A stretch of 64,000 nucleotides of DNA from an uncultured Robinsoniella sp. (GTDB lineage Bacteria; Bacillota; Clostridia; Lachnospirales; Lachnospiraceae), in the NCBI GenBank assembly GCA_900540475.1, contig UQGG01000029.1:24043-88042 (forward strand), written 5' to 3'. Under the pieces are notes generated by a model. The model ran no database searches. It saw only the letters and a program-made list of their open reading frames with translations, and was not told where the DNA came from. Made by a program: the position numbers and the translations under genes. Shown here piece after piece: positions 17,922 through 26,960 of the stretch (position 1 is its first letter; every line of letters begins with the position of its first letter).

Positions 17922-18149
17922 ATGTCAGAAAGGAAAATTAAGCTTTCCGAAATCAATGAAGTAAAAGAATTTGTATCAACTGCAGGTAAATGTGATTTTG
18001 ATATCGATGTATTCTATAACAGAGTTGTCATTGACGCCAAGTCAATATTAGGCGTGTTAAGCTTAGACCTGACACGTGTACTTACTGTAAAATACGGCGG
18101 AGAAGATATGCAGTTCGAAAATGTATTAAGTAAGTATTGTGCATCTTAG
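17922..18149 (+). CDS. HPr-like protein lacking the phosphorylatable histidine
   Basis: A 75-residue protein with the HPr fold signature in its second half: KSILGVLSLDL (residues 40-50) aligns with the KSIMGVMSLGI segment of HPr that carries regulatory Ser46 (here Ser41). The first half does not contain the active-site H-A-R-P-A; Glu/Asn residues stand where His15 and Arg17 should be. It thus cannot relay phosphate in the PTS, but could be phosphorylated on serine like Bacillus Crh. AGTGAGGTG precedes this ATG; an in-frame GTG nine bases earlier overlaps that site. It is monocistronic, with its own promoter and terminator. Confidence 0.75.
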   Translation: MSERKIKLSEINEVKEFVSTAGKCDFDIDVFYNRVVIDAKSILGVLSLDLTRVLTVKYGGEDMQFENVLSKYCAS

Positions 18150-18210
18150 AGTGTGTCTACGCTGTACAATTTAATTTGACTTAGCCGTTTAACATCATAT
18201 GGAAAAGCAG

Positions 18211-18244
18211 GCGCATAATCTTGGATAGAGGTTATGCGCTTTTT
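18211..18244 (+). terminator. Intrinsic terminator of the HPr-like gene
   Basis: GCGCATAA (18211-18218) pairs with TTATGCGC (18232-18239), followed by TTTTT. Confidence 0.85.
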
Positions 18245-18346
18245 GTGTTATAATAAAAAACATGTACGGATAAAGTTTTCCAGAGCGTATATCTGGAGAA
18301 GGTTTATAACGATTTGCGGGAAGCGGATGGAATAGGAGACAGGGAA

Positions 18347-20716
18347 TTGGACGTAATACGGATTTCGGTGCGCAATCTGGTAGAATTCATTTTGCGCAGC
18401 GGTGATATAGATAATCGAAGAGGTGCCATGGCGGATAAAGAAGCCATGCAGCTTGGCAGTAAGCTGCACCGGAAAATCCAGGGGCAGATGGGGGCAGCTT
18501 ATAAGGCAGAGGTGCCACTTAAACATCTGGTGGAGTTTGAAGATTTTGCAATCAGTATTGAGGGAAGAGCAGATGGCATTCAGGTAGATGATTCTGGAGT
18601 GATGATTGATGAGATCAAAGGCGTTTACCGGGATCTGGAGTTTTTAAATGAACCGGTGGGGGTTCATCTGGCACAGGCTATGTGTTATGCCTATATCTAT
18701 GCAAATGAAGAAAAGCTGGAAAATATCGGGGTACAGATGACTTATTGCAATCTGGATACAGAAGTAATAAAGCGGTTTTATCAGGAATACCGGTTTGAGG
18801 ATTTGCAGGAATGGTTTCAGAAACTGGTGTCTGAGTATCAGAAGTGGGCAGTTTTCCAAAAGGAATGGAGACAGAAAAGGACAGATTCCATCAGGGAAAT
18901 TACGTTTCCCTTTCCATACCGTGAGGGACAGAAAGGATTGGCTGGCGCTGTCTATCGCACGATCCAAAGAAAGAAGAAGCTTTTCATCCAGGCGTCAACC
19001 GGTGTGGGGAAGACGATTTCAACCGTATTTCCGGCAGTGAAGGCAGTTGGGGAAGGATTGGGCGATAAGATATTTTATTTGACAGCCAAAACCATAACCA
19101 GAACAGTAGCGGCAGAAGCCTTTGAACTTTTAAAAGAACAGGGACTGCAGTACAAAGTAATTATCTTAACGGCAAAGGAGAAGATCTGTCCTTGTGAGGA
19201 GACACTTTGCAATCCTCAGGACTGCCCTTATGCAAAGGGCCATTACGACAGGATCAACGATGCCGTGTACGAACTTTTAAACGGGAAAAGCCGGTTTTTT
19301 CGGGAGGATATTCTGGAGCAGGCTGAAAAATGGATGGTATGTCCTTTTGAACTGTCACTGGATTTATCTGTGTGGGTAGATGCCATTATCTGCGATTACA
19401 ATTATGTGTTTGACCCCAGGGCCAGTCTGAAGCGCTTTTTTGCAGATGGGATTCAGGGAGACTATCTGTTCCTGATCGATGAAGCCCACAATCTGGTGGA
19501 GCGGGGACGGCAGATGTTCAGTGCCAGTCTGTATAAGGAAGAGATTCTGGAAGTAAAAAGGGCGATTAAGCCATACAGCAGGAGAGTGGAACGCCAGCTT
19601 GAAAAATGCAATAAGATTATGCTGGAGATGAAGAGGGAATGCCAGAATTATGAGGTTCTGGAAAATGTGGGTCCTCTTGTTATCGCCTTAATGAACTTGT
19701 GTGCGGAAATTGAAAAATTTCTGGAAGAGTCAGATCAGCCCGGTGTCAAGGATGTGGTTACAAATCTTTATTTTGAAGCCAGAGCATTTTTAGATACCCA
19801 TGAGAAGCTGGATGAAAACTATGTTATATATTCCGAAATGGAGGAAGACGGAAGATTTAAGGTGAAACTCTTCTGTATTGATACGTCTAAAAATATCCAG
19901 GAGTGTCTGGATAAAGGGAACAGCACCATATACTTTTCCGCAACGCTGCTCCCTGTAAAATATTATATGGAACTGTTAAGTGAAGCAGAGGATGATTATA
20001 CAATTTATGCGGAATCATCCTTTGACCCCAGGAAAAAGAAGGTGCTGATTGGTACGGATATCAGCAGTAAATATACCAGAAGAAGCTTTTGTGAATATCA
20101 GAAAATGGCATGGTACATTAAGAAAGCCATGGAGGGACAAAAAGGCAACTATCTTGTATTTTTTCCATCCTATAAGCTAATGACAGAAGTAGAGGAAATT
20201 TTCCGGGAAGAAATGGGGGAAGACGTGCTTTGCATATGCCAGAGCAGCAATATGAAAGAAGAAGAGCGGGAGGAATTTCTGCAGGAATTTGAGCGGGAGC
20301 AGGAGAACAGCCTGGTAGGGTTCTGTGTAATGGGCGGGATTTTTTCCGAAGGGATAGATCTGAAAAGAGACAGCCTGATCGGTGCACTGATCATTGGCAC
20401 TGGATTGCCCCAGATCTGCAATGAGCGGGAAATATTAAAAAGTTATTATGATAAGCGGAATATGGATGGTTTCTCTTATGCGTATCTGTATCCCGGAATG
20501 AATAAAGTGCTGCAGTCGGCAGGCAGGGTGATCCGGACAGATGATGACCAGGGGGTGATCCTGCTGTTAGATGAACGCTTTCTGCAGAGGCAGTACCAGT
20601 ATCTGTTTCCCAGGGAATGGGACAATTATGAGACTTGCCGGCTGGATAATCTGGGAGATAAGCTGGGGGAATTTTGGCAGGGGGTTTCAGGCATTAGTTC
20701 AGCACCGCTGAACTAG
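18347..20716 (+). CDS. DinG/XPD-like ATP-dependent DNA helicase with N-terminal PD-(D/E)XK-like domain
   Basis: A 789-residue superfamily 2 helicase of the Rad3/XPD/DinG type. Walker A is STGVGKT at about 217-223 and the DEAH box at 378-381. Between them Cys281, Cys283, Cys288 and Cys293, with a later Cys332, form a probable Fe-S cluster. The N-terminal ~200 residues resemble a RecB/Cas4-type nuclease: GRADG near 73-77 and DEIK at 88-91 fit the D...(D/E)xK pattern. I chose TTG at 18347 because AGGAG lies 8 bases before it; a TTG 33 bases earlier is possible. It probably acts in DNA repair beside the preceding putative repair genes. Confidence 0.85.
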   Translation: MDVIRISVRNLVEFILRSGDIDNRRGAMADKEAMQLGSKLHRKIQGQMGAAYKAEVPLKHLVEFEDFAISIEGRADGIQVDDSGVMIDEIKGVYRDLEFLNEPVGVHLAQAMCYAYIYANEEKLENIGVQMTYCNLDTEVIKRFYQEYRFEDLQEWFQKLVSEYQKWAVFQKEWRQKRTDSIREITFPFPYREGQKGLAGAVYRTIQRKKKLFIQASTGVGKTISTVFPAVKAVGEGLGDKIFYLTAKTITRTVAAEAFELLKEQGLQYKVIILTAKEKICPCEETLCNPQDCPYAKGHYDRINDAVYELLNGKSRFFREDILEQAEKWMVCPFELSLDLSVWVDAIICDYNYVFDPRASLKRFFADGIQGDYLFLIDEAHNLVERGRQMFSASLYKEEILEVKRAIKPYSRRVERQLEKCNKIMLEMKRECQNYEVLENVGPLVIALMNLCAEIEKFLEESDQPGVKDVVTNLYFEARAFLDTHEKLDENYVIYSEMEEDGRFKVKLFCIDTSKNIQECLDKGNSTIYFSATLLPVKYYMELLSEAEDDYTIYAESSFDPRKKKVLIGTDISSKYTRRSFCEYQKMAWYIKKAMEGQKGNYLVFFPSYKLMTEVEEIFREEMGEDVLCICQSSNMKEEEREEFLQEFEREQENSLVGFCVMGGIFSEGIDLKRDSLIGALIIGTGLPQICNEREILKSYYDKRNMDGFSYAYLYPGMNKVLQSAGRVIRTDDDQGVILLLDERFLQRQYQYLFPREWDNYETCRLDNLGDKLGEFWQGVSGISSAPLN

Positions 20717-20758
20717 TAATTGATCATAGAATTCACTTTATAAATCTGAAGCAAAAAG

Positions 20759-20794
20759 CAGATCTGTACAAAGAACCCGTACAGATCTGTTTTT
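20759..20794 (+). terminator. Intrinsic terminator of the helicase gene
   Basis: Perfect 11-bp stem CAGATCTGTAC / GTACAGATCTG with a 9-base loop and TTTTT. Confidence 0.9.
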
Positions 20795-20843
20795 ATGTGA
20801 CATATCTCACAATATTGGTAGATATTTTAACGAAAAACCCTCC

Positions 20844-20872
20844 TTGCCATAACAAGCACCAGGTGGTAGAAT
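20844..20872 (+). promoter_or_regulatory. Promoter of purL
   Basis: TTGCCA, 17 bases, TAGAAT, about 50 bases before purL. No purine riboswitch or clear PurR box is seen in this short leader. Confidence 0.65.
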
Positions 20873-20921
20873 AAAAAAGAAGTTAAACCTAAGATATTAT
20901 CACAATAGCATGGAGGAACCT

Positions 20922-23900
20922 ATGAGCAACGTTAGAAGAGTGTACGTGGAGAAGAAGCCGGCATATGCAGTGCAGGCAAAAGAATTAAGACATGAGATTC
21001 ACAGTTATTTAGGAATCAAATCATTAACAGGTGTTCGTGTATTGATTCGTTATGATGTGGAGAATATCTCCGACGAGGTTTATAAAGCTGCCTGCAATAC
21101 GGTGTTTTCCGAACCGCCGGTAGATACCTTATATGAAGAGAGTTTTGATATAGCCGATTTTGCAAAAGTATTTTCTGTAGAATTTCTTCCGGGACAATTT
21201 GACCAGAGAGCAGATTCCGCAGTACAGTGTGTAAAGTTCCTGAATGAGGATGAAGAACCGATTATCCGTTCAGCTACCACCTATGTATTGGAAGGAAGCA
21301 TTAACGAGGAAGAATTTGAAGCAATCAAATCCTATTGTATCAATCCTGTAGATTCTAGAGAAACAGACATGGTGAAACCACAGACTCTGGTAACGAAGTT
21401 CGATGAGCCGGCAGATGTGAAAATATTTGATGGCTTTACGAAAATGGACGAAGAAAAGTTAGAAGAGCTTTATGGTTCTTTAAATCTGGCTATGACATTC
21501 AAGGATTTTATGCATATCCAGAATTATTTCAAAGGTGAAGAAAAAAGAGATCCTTCCATGACAGAGATCCGTGTACTGGATACATACTGGTCCGATCACT
21601 GCCGTCATACTACATTTTCAACAGAATTAAAAGATGTAGTATTTGGAGAAGGTTATTATAAAGATCCTATCGTAGGAACTTATCAGCAGTATTTAAAAGA
21701 CAGGGAAGAAATCTTCAAAGGGAGAGACGATAAATTTGTCTGCCTGATGGATCTTGCCCTGATGGCAATGCGTAAGCTGAAAAAAGAAGGAAAACTGGAC
21801 GACCAGGAAGAATCAGATGAAATTAATGCCTGCAGTATTGTTGTTCCCGTAGAAATCGATGGTGTGACAGAAGAATGGCTGATTAACTTTAAGAATGAAA
21901 CTCATAACCACCCTACGGAAATTGAGCCATTTGGTGGTGCGGCAACCTGCCTCGGCGGAGCAATCCGCGATCCTCTTTCAGGACGTACCTATGTGTATCA
22001 GGCAATGCGTGTGACCGGTGCGGCTGATCCTACCGTATCCGTTAAAGATACATTAAAAGGAAAACTGTCCCAGAAAAAGATTGTGAGAAGTGCGGCTCAC
22101 GGATACAGTTCCTATGGTAACCAGATCGGACTTGCAACTGGACTTGTAAAAGAAGTTTACCATCCGAATTACGTTGCGAAGAGAATGGAAATCGGCGCAG
22201 TACTTGGGGCGGCTCCAAGAAAAGCGGTCATCCGGGAATCCTCTGATCCTGGCGATATTATCATCCTTCTGGGCGGACGTACCGGACGTGACGGCTGCGG
22301 CGGTGCAACCGGTTCTTCCAAGGTACATACAGAGGAATCCATCGAAACCTGCGGAGCGGAAGTTCAAAAAGGTAATCCGCCTACAGAGCGTAAGATTCAG
22401 CGCCTGTTCAGACGGGGAGAAGTAAGTAAATTAATTAAAAAATGTAATGACTTTGGTGCAGGCGGAGTATCCGTTGCCATCGGAGAATTAGCAGACGGAC
22501 TTCATATCTATCTGGATAAAGTCCCGAAAAAATATGCTGGACTTGACGGAACTGAGATTTCGATTTCCGAATCCCAGGAGAGAATGGCAGTTGTAGTGGA
22601 TCCCAAAGACGTTGAACAGTTCCTGGCTTATGCAATTGAAGAAAACCTGGAAGCAGTGGAAGTAGCAGTGGTAACCGAAGCGAAGCGTCTGGTTATGATC
22701 TGGAGAGAAAAAGAGATCGTGAATATATCCAGAGCATTTTTAGATACCAACGGAGCACATCAGGAAACCAGCGTTTCCGTAGATATCCCATCAGAGCAGG
22801 ATAAATTCTTTGTAAGAGAAGAAGTAGGGGATGTCAAAGAAAAATGGCTGAATACGCTGAAAGATTTAAATACCTGTTCCCAGAAGGGTCTGGTTGAAAT
22901 GTTCGACGGTTCCATCGGCGCTGGTTCTGTATTTATGCCATTTGGTGGAAAATACCAGCTGACAGAAACCCAGGCTATGGTTGCCAAACTTCCGGTATTA
23001 AAAGGAAAGACAGATACCGTTACCATGATGAGCTATGGCTTTGATCCTTATTTATCAAGCTGGAGCCCATATCACGGTGCCGTATATGCAGTGTTGGAAT
23101 CCGTTGCTAAAATCGTGGCAGCAGGCGGGGACTACAGCAAAATCCGTTTTACATTCCAGGAATATTTCAGACGTATGACCGAAGATCCTTCCCGCTGGAG
23201 CCAGCCGTTTGCAGCACTTTTAGGTGCATACAGCGCACAGATTGGATTTGGGCTTCCTTCCATTGGCGGAAAAGACAGTATGTCCGGTTCCTTTAATGAA
23301 ATAGACGTACCTCCTACTTTAGTATCCTTTGCAGTTGATGTTGCCAGCGACAAGCACATCATTACACCGGAACTTAAAAAAGCCGGAAGTAAACTGGTAT
23401 TGTTAAAGATCGAGACAGATGAGTACGACCTTCCTGATTATACACAGATCATGGATCAGTATGGCAAATTCTTTGCAGACGTAAAAGCAGGAAAAATTAT
23501 CTCTGCATATACACTGGATGCTAAGGGACTGGCTGCAGCAGTAAGTAAAATGGCATTTGGTAACCATATGGGTGTGAAGATTGAGCATAATGTGGATAAG
23601 AGAGATCTGTTTGCAGCAGGCTTCGGTAACATTGTAGCAGAAGTTCCGGATGGCAAAGTGGGCGAACTATCCATTTCCTATACTGTGATCGGTGAAGTTC
23701 TGGATACAGCGGAATTTGAATATGCAGATACCAGAATTACCATGGACGAAGCTCTGGAAGCATGGACGGGGACACTAGAGAAAGTATTTAAATCCGTTCC
23801 GGATGCTGAGGAGTCAGAGGTACCTTCTTCTGTAGATGTTACATGCGCAGATGCAGATGCTGTGATCGAAAATGGTCTTTTCAGTACGAAAAAAGTCTAT

Positions 23901-24719
23901 ACATGTAAAAATAAAGTGGCGAAACCTACCGTATTCATACCGGTATTCCCGGGAACCAACTGTGAATATGACAGCACTAAGGCATTTGAACGTGCCGGAG
24001 CAGATGTTATTGTAAAGGTATTTAAGAACTTAAGTGCAGCAGATATCCGTGATTCCGTTGAAATCTTCGAAAAAGCGATTAACAGTTCACAGATGATCAT
24101 GTTCCCGGGCGGTTTCTCAGCAGGTGATGAACCGGACGGATCTGCGAAATTCTTTGCTACCGCATTCCAGAATGCGAAAATCAAAGAAGCAGTGATGAAA
24201 TTATTAAATGAGAGAGACGGTCTGGCACTTGGTATCTGTAACGGATTCCAGGCACTGATTAAACTTGGACTCGTTCCAAACGGAGAAATCACGGGGCAGA
24301 CAGCAGACTCACCTACACTGACTTTCAATACCATCGGACGCCATATTTCCAAAATGGTATATACAAAAGTAGTTTCCAATAAATCCCCATGGCTTGCACA
24401 GGCGGAACTTGGAAAGACTTACGTAAATCCGGCATCCCACGGGGAAGGAAGATTTGTAGCAAATGAGGAATGGCTGCAGAAATTATTTAAAAACGGACAG
24501 GTAGCTACCCAGTATGTAAATGCTGACGGTGAGCTGAGTGCAGATGGCGAATGGAACGTTAACGGTTCCTACTGCTGCATCGAAGGTATTACAAGCCCGG
24601 ATGGCCGTGTATTCGGTAAGATGGCGCATTCCGAGAGACGGGATGCTTCTGTGGCAATTAATATTTATGGAGAACAGGATCTGAAGATCTTCGAATCCGG
24701 TATAGCTTATTTTAAATAA
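20922..24719 (+). CDS. purL: Phosphoribosylformylglycinamidine synthase, single-chain clostridial type
   Basis: FGAM synthase converts FGAR, glutamine and ATP to FGAM in purine biosynthesis. This 1265-residue form carries all parts on one chain: an N-terminal PurS-like region, two AIRS-type synthase halves (FKNETHNHPTEIEPFGGAAT with its metal/ATP-binding residues) and a C-terminal glutaminase with its nucleophile Cys in LGICNGFQAL. Length and order fit the clostridial type. GGAGG sits just before this ATG; an in-frame ATG 12 bases earlier includes the ribosome site itself. It stands alone with its own promoter and terminator, away from other pur genes. Confidence 0.96.
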   Translation: MSNVRRVYVEKKPAYAVQAKELRHEIHSYLGIKSLTGVRVLIRYDVENISDEVYKAACNTVFSEPPVDTLYEESFDIADFAKVFSVEFLPGQFDQRADSAVQCVKFLNEDEEPIIRSATTYVLEGSINEEEFEAIKSYCINPVDSRETDMVKPQTLVTKFDEPADVKIFDGFTKMDEEKLEELYGSLNLAMTFKDFMHIQNYFKGEEKRDPSMTEIRVLDTYWSDHCRHTTFSTELKDVVFGEGYYKDPIVGTYQQYLKDREEIFKGRDDKFVCLMDLALMAMRKLKKEGKLDDQEESDEINACSIVVPVEIDGVTEEWLINFKNETHNHPTEIEPFGGAATCLGGAIRDPLSGRTYVYQAMRVTGAADPTVSVKDTLKGKLSQKKIVRSAAHGYSSYGNQIGLATGLVKEVYHPNYVAKRMEIGAVLGAAPRKAVIRESSDPGDIIILLGGRTGRDGCGGATGSSKVHTEESIETCGAEVQKGNPPTERKIQRLFRRGEVSKLIKKCNDFGAGGVSVAIGELADGLHIYLDKVPKKYAGLDGTEISISESQERMAVVVDPKDVEQFLAYAIEENLEAVEVAVVTEAKRLVMIWREKEIVNISRAFLDTNGAHQETSVSVDIPSEQDKFFVREEVGDVKEKWLNTLKDLNTCSQKGLVEMFDGSIGAGSVFMPFGGKYQLTETQAMVAKLPVLKGKTDTVTMMSYGFDPYLSSWSPYHGAVYAVLESVAKIVAAGGDYSKIRFTFQEYFRRMTEDPSRWSQPFAALLGAYSAQIGFGLPSIGGKDSMSGSFNEIDVPPTLVSFAVDVASDKHIITPELKKAGSKLVLLKIETDEYDLPDYTQIMDQYGKFFADVKAGKIISAYTLDAKGLAAAVSKMAFGNHMGVKIEHNVDKRDLFAAGFGNIVAEVPDGKVGELSISYTVIGEVLDTAEFEYADTRITMDEALEAWTGTLEKVFKSVPDAEESEVPSSVDVTCADADAVIENGLFSTKKVYTCKNKVAKPTVFIPVFPGTNCEYDSTKAFERAGADVIVKVFKNLSAADIRDSVEIFEKAINSSQMIMFPGGFSAGDEPDGSAKFFATAFQNAKIKEAVMKLLNERDGLALGICNGFQALIKLGLVPNGEITGQTADSPTLTFNTIGRHISKMVYTKVVSNKSPWLAQAELGKTYVNPASHGEGRFVANEEWLQKLFKNGQVATQYVNADGELSADGEWNVNGSYCCIEGITSPDGRVFGKMAHSERRDASVAINIYGEQDLKIFESGIAYFK

Positions 24720-24731
24720 GAAATAATAGAG

Positions 24732-24773
24732 GCAGGTGTTTAGCTGAGAGATTGGCTGAATGCCTGCTTTTTT
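24732..24773 (+). terminator. Intrinsic terminator of purL
   Basis: A 13-bp stem with wobbles (GCAGGTGTTTAGC with GCTGAATGCCTGC), 10-base loop, then TTTTTT. Confidence 0.85.
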
Positions 24774-24997
24774 GCTGCGCCAAAAACAGCAACAAAACGT
24801 GGCATAAAGGATTCAGCATGTTTCTTGCGGAATAAGAAAAAGCACTGATTGACACAACTTATTGCAAAATTATAAAACATATTGCAATTTGTCGAAAAAT
24901 GGGATATATTGTCACTGCACCATCATAGGACTAAGAGGGGCAGTAAAAGTGGGAATGGAATATATGAAAATTTGCTGATATGAAGGAGGGCAATCTA

Positions 24998-25549
24998 ATG
25001 CCACGTATAGTGAGGGATACGCACGTCTATTATTCAAATCTAAAATGGAAAAATCAGAAAAATGTATTTGCAGATGAAATTGACAAGAAAAAGTTTCTGG
25101 ATATTGTCGCCTTAGTCCGGCGAAAAATAGAATTCCGGATTTTTGCATATTGTATCACCGACACGGATGTACATATGGTGATCTGTGCGCAGAATAGCAG
25201 GGAAAATACAAAAGTGCTGAAAGAAGTAACCAGAGAGTTTTCCCGTTATTACAATCAAAATTCCGGACATCGGCTGCAAAAGCGGATCTGCGGATATTAT
25301 GAAAGCGAGAAAATCGAAGGCTGGGTGAATGTATTTAAATATTGTGGTAAGATACATTTGATTCCGGTTGCCTGCCATACCGTAAAAAATCTGGGAGATT
25401 ACTGGTGGTGCAGTTATAATGACTACATTGGCAGATACAAAAGTGGAATTATTGATACAGAAGTTTGGATGAACTATCTGGACGCTGACCAGGATACAGC
25501 TCTTTTTAAATTTAAAGGCTATCATCGAAGGGAATGCAGACAGATTTAA
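24998..25549 (+). CDS. REP-associated/IS200-like Y1 transposase-related protein, degenerate HUH
   Basis: A 183-residue protein with the layout of IS200/RAYT Y1 transposases: a strand FRIFAYCITDTDVHMVI where active enzymes have the metal-binding H-x-H, a helix with Arg/Tyr (TREFSRYYNQ), and a C-terminal YWWCSYNDYIG resembling the family's PWSSY-YLG end. The first His of HUH is replaced by Asp (DVH), so normal single-strand nicking may be lost or altered. No IS ends or paired palindromes flank it. AAGGAGGG precedes this ATG. It could be a domesticated RAYT acting on REP-like repeats, or a decaying element. Confidence 0.7.
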   Translation: MPRIVRDTHVYYSNLKWKNQKNVFADEIDKKKFLDIVALVRRKIEFRIFAYCITDTDVHMVICAQNSRENTKVLKEVTREFSRYYNQNSGHRLQKRICGYYESEKIEGWVNVFKYCGKIHLIPVACHTVKNLGDYWWCSYNDYIGRYKSGIIDTEVWMNYLDADQDTALFKFKGYHRRECRQI

Positions 25550-25640
25550 TCCTATATATATAATAACGAAAAAAAGGGAATACTATAATGCTTTTTTAAA
25601 AAATTAATGAAAAATTAAGGTTTCTACCGCCCTGGACTTG

Positions 25641-25649
25641 TGCTACAAT
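25641..25649 (+). promoter_or_regulatory. Extended -10 promoter before the VOC gene
   Basis: TGCTACAAT, about 32 bases before the start codon; the -35 region (TTTCTA) is poor. Confidence 0.45.
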
Positions 25650-25680
25650 AAAGAAAGAAAAATGGCAAGGAGGAAAGGCT

Positions 25681-26553
25681 ATGAACCTGAGTGAGAATAT
25701 AACCGGAGTCCAGCATCTGGGAATACCGGTGGTGAATTTAAAAGAAGCTGTTGCCTGGTATGAAGGAAATCTGGGATTTAAAAAATTTCATGAAAAAATC
25801 GTCATGAATCCCTATAAAATTGAAGTTGCATTTTTACAGCTGGGAGATCTGGTTTTAGAGTTATTCCAGCCTTCCGGAAGCGAACTGGCTGAAGTGGCAG
25901 AAAGAAAAGACGGTATTTTGGATCATTATGCCATTGATGTGCCTGATCTGGAGTGGTGCGTAAATGATGCAGTGGATAAAGGATTAAAATTTCATGCATC
26001 CACCGGCAGCGGAATTACTCATTATGAGCATCTAGGCAAAAAGGGTGTAAAAGGGGCAAATTTTGTCGGACCAAATCAGGAGGTTGTGGAATTCTGTCAT
26101 GATGACAGTGTGGACTATGGCTCTAAAACCGGTTTGCAGGGCTGGGCACATCTGGCGGTAAAAGTAAAAAGCCTGAAGGACTCCATGGCATTTTATGAAA
26201 AGCTGGGCTTTCATAAAACCGGAGGAGGGTATCTGGATACTCCGGAGGGGAGAATTGAAATAGCTTTTGTATATCAAAAAGGTTTTACTCTGGAATTAAT
26301 ACAGATGGTGGGCGCTGGTCTGGAAGAGCTAAAAACCAGGGGGGCAGGTCATATTGATCATATAGCGCTGGATGTGTGTGATATTGAAGAAGCTTTTTAT
26401 GAGGCAAAGAAAATCGGGCTTCAAAGCCTGGATTACCTGGTAAAAGAACTGCCGTTTTTCCAGTTCGGAGTTAAGTTTTTTACGGTAGTTGGACCAGACG
26501 GAGAAAAAGTAGAATTTAATCAAAAAAAGTGCTTGACATTTTCACGCATTTAA
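25681..26553 (+). CDS. Tandem VOC-fold (glyoxalase/dioxygenase superfamily) protein
   Basis: A 290-residue protein of two vicinal-oxygen-chelate modules. Each opens with a His-bearing strand (VQHLGIPV near residue 10 and GWAHLAVKV near 157) and has the matching Glu strand (LELFQP; LELIQM), with further His/Glu in DHYAIDV, VEFCH, DHIALDV and VEFNQ. These supply the metal ligands of glyoxalases and extradiol dioxygenases. The exact reaction is not readable. AAGGAGG precedes the ATG. The tRNA promoter overlaps its last codons. Confidence 0.82.
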   Translation: MNLSENITGVQHLGIPVVNLKEAVAWYEGNLGFKKFHEKIVMNPYKIEVAFLQLGDLVLELFQPSGSELAEVAERKDGILDHYAIDVPDLEWCVNDAVDKGLKFHASTGSGITHYEHLGKKGVKGANFVGPNQEVVEFCHDDSVDYGSKTGLQGWAHLAVKVKSLKDSMAFYEKLGFHKTGGGYLDTPEGRIEIAFVYQKGFTLELIQMVGAGLEELKTRGAGHIDHIALDVCDIEEAFYEAKKIGLQSLDYLVKELPFFQFGVKFFTVVGPDGEKVEFNQKKCLTFSRI

Positions 26554-26562
26554 TAGTATAAT
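26533..26562 (+). promoter_or_regulatory. Promoter of the tRNA pair
   Basis: TTGACA, 18 bases, TATAAT; the -35 lies inside the 3' end of the VOC gene. Confidence 0.85.
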
Positions 26563-26596
26563 GACTAAGCGGTTTGGTAATCAGGCCGCTGACCAT

Positions 26597-26669
26597 GGGA
26601 TCTTAGCTCAGCTGGGAGAGCATCTGCCTTACAAGCAGAGGGTCACAGGTTCGAGCCCTGTAGGTCCCA
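26597..26669 (+). tRNA. tRNA-Val (anticodon UAC)
   Basis: A 73-base cloverleaf. The acceptor GGGATCT pairs with AGGTCCC (one G-U), the D arm has AGCTCAGCTGGGAGAGC, the anticodon stem CTGC/GCAG encloses loop CTTACAA with TAC, and the T arm has GGTTCGAGCC. The CCA end is not encoded. Cotranscribed with the following tRNA-Met. Confidence 0.95.
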
Positions 26670-26687
26670 TGTCTTTTAATTAAATAT

Positions 26688-26761
26688 GGCGGAATAGCTC
26701 AGTTGGCTAGAGCACACGGTTCATACCCGTGGTGTCGAGAGTTCAAATCTCCCTTCCGCTA
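26688..26761 (+). tRNA. tRNA-Met (anticodon CAU), elongator type
   Basis: A 74-base cloverleaf beginning GGCGGAA. The anticodon stem CACGG/CCGTG holds loop TTCATAC with CAT; the T arm has AGTTCAAATCT. The D-arm sequence AGCTCAGTTGGCTAGAGC and lack of the initiator's mismatched start and three G-C anticodon pairs favour the elongator; a C34-modified Ile tRNA is less likely. No encoded CCA. Confidence 0.92.
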
Positions 26762-26764
26762 CGT

Positions 26765-26795
26765 AAGCATAATGAATATTCATTATGCTTTTTTT
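26765..26795 (+). terminator. Intrinsic terminator of the tRNA operon
   Basis: A 26-base perfect palindrome centred on GAATATTC, ending GCTT, followed by TTTTT. Confidence 0.9.
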
Positions 26796-26960
26796 GTGTC
26801 AAATTATGGCACAATTCTTAAGAAGAATTAAGAAACGTCAGAAAACTTTCACTTTTATTTAATAAAAATAGCAGGAATTCTAATTTTGGATGTGGTAAGA
26901 TACCCCCTGTAATGAAACAGAGGTGCAAATGCATCTCGTCAATATGAGGAGGATACAACT

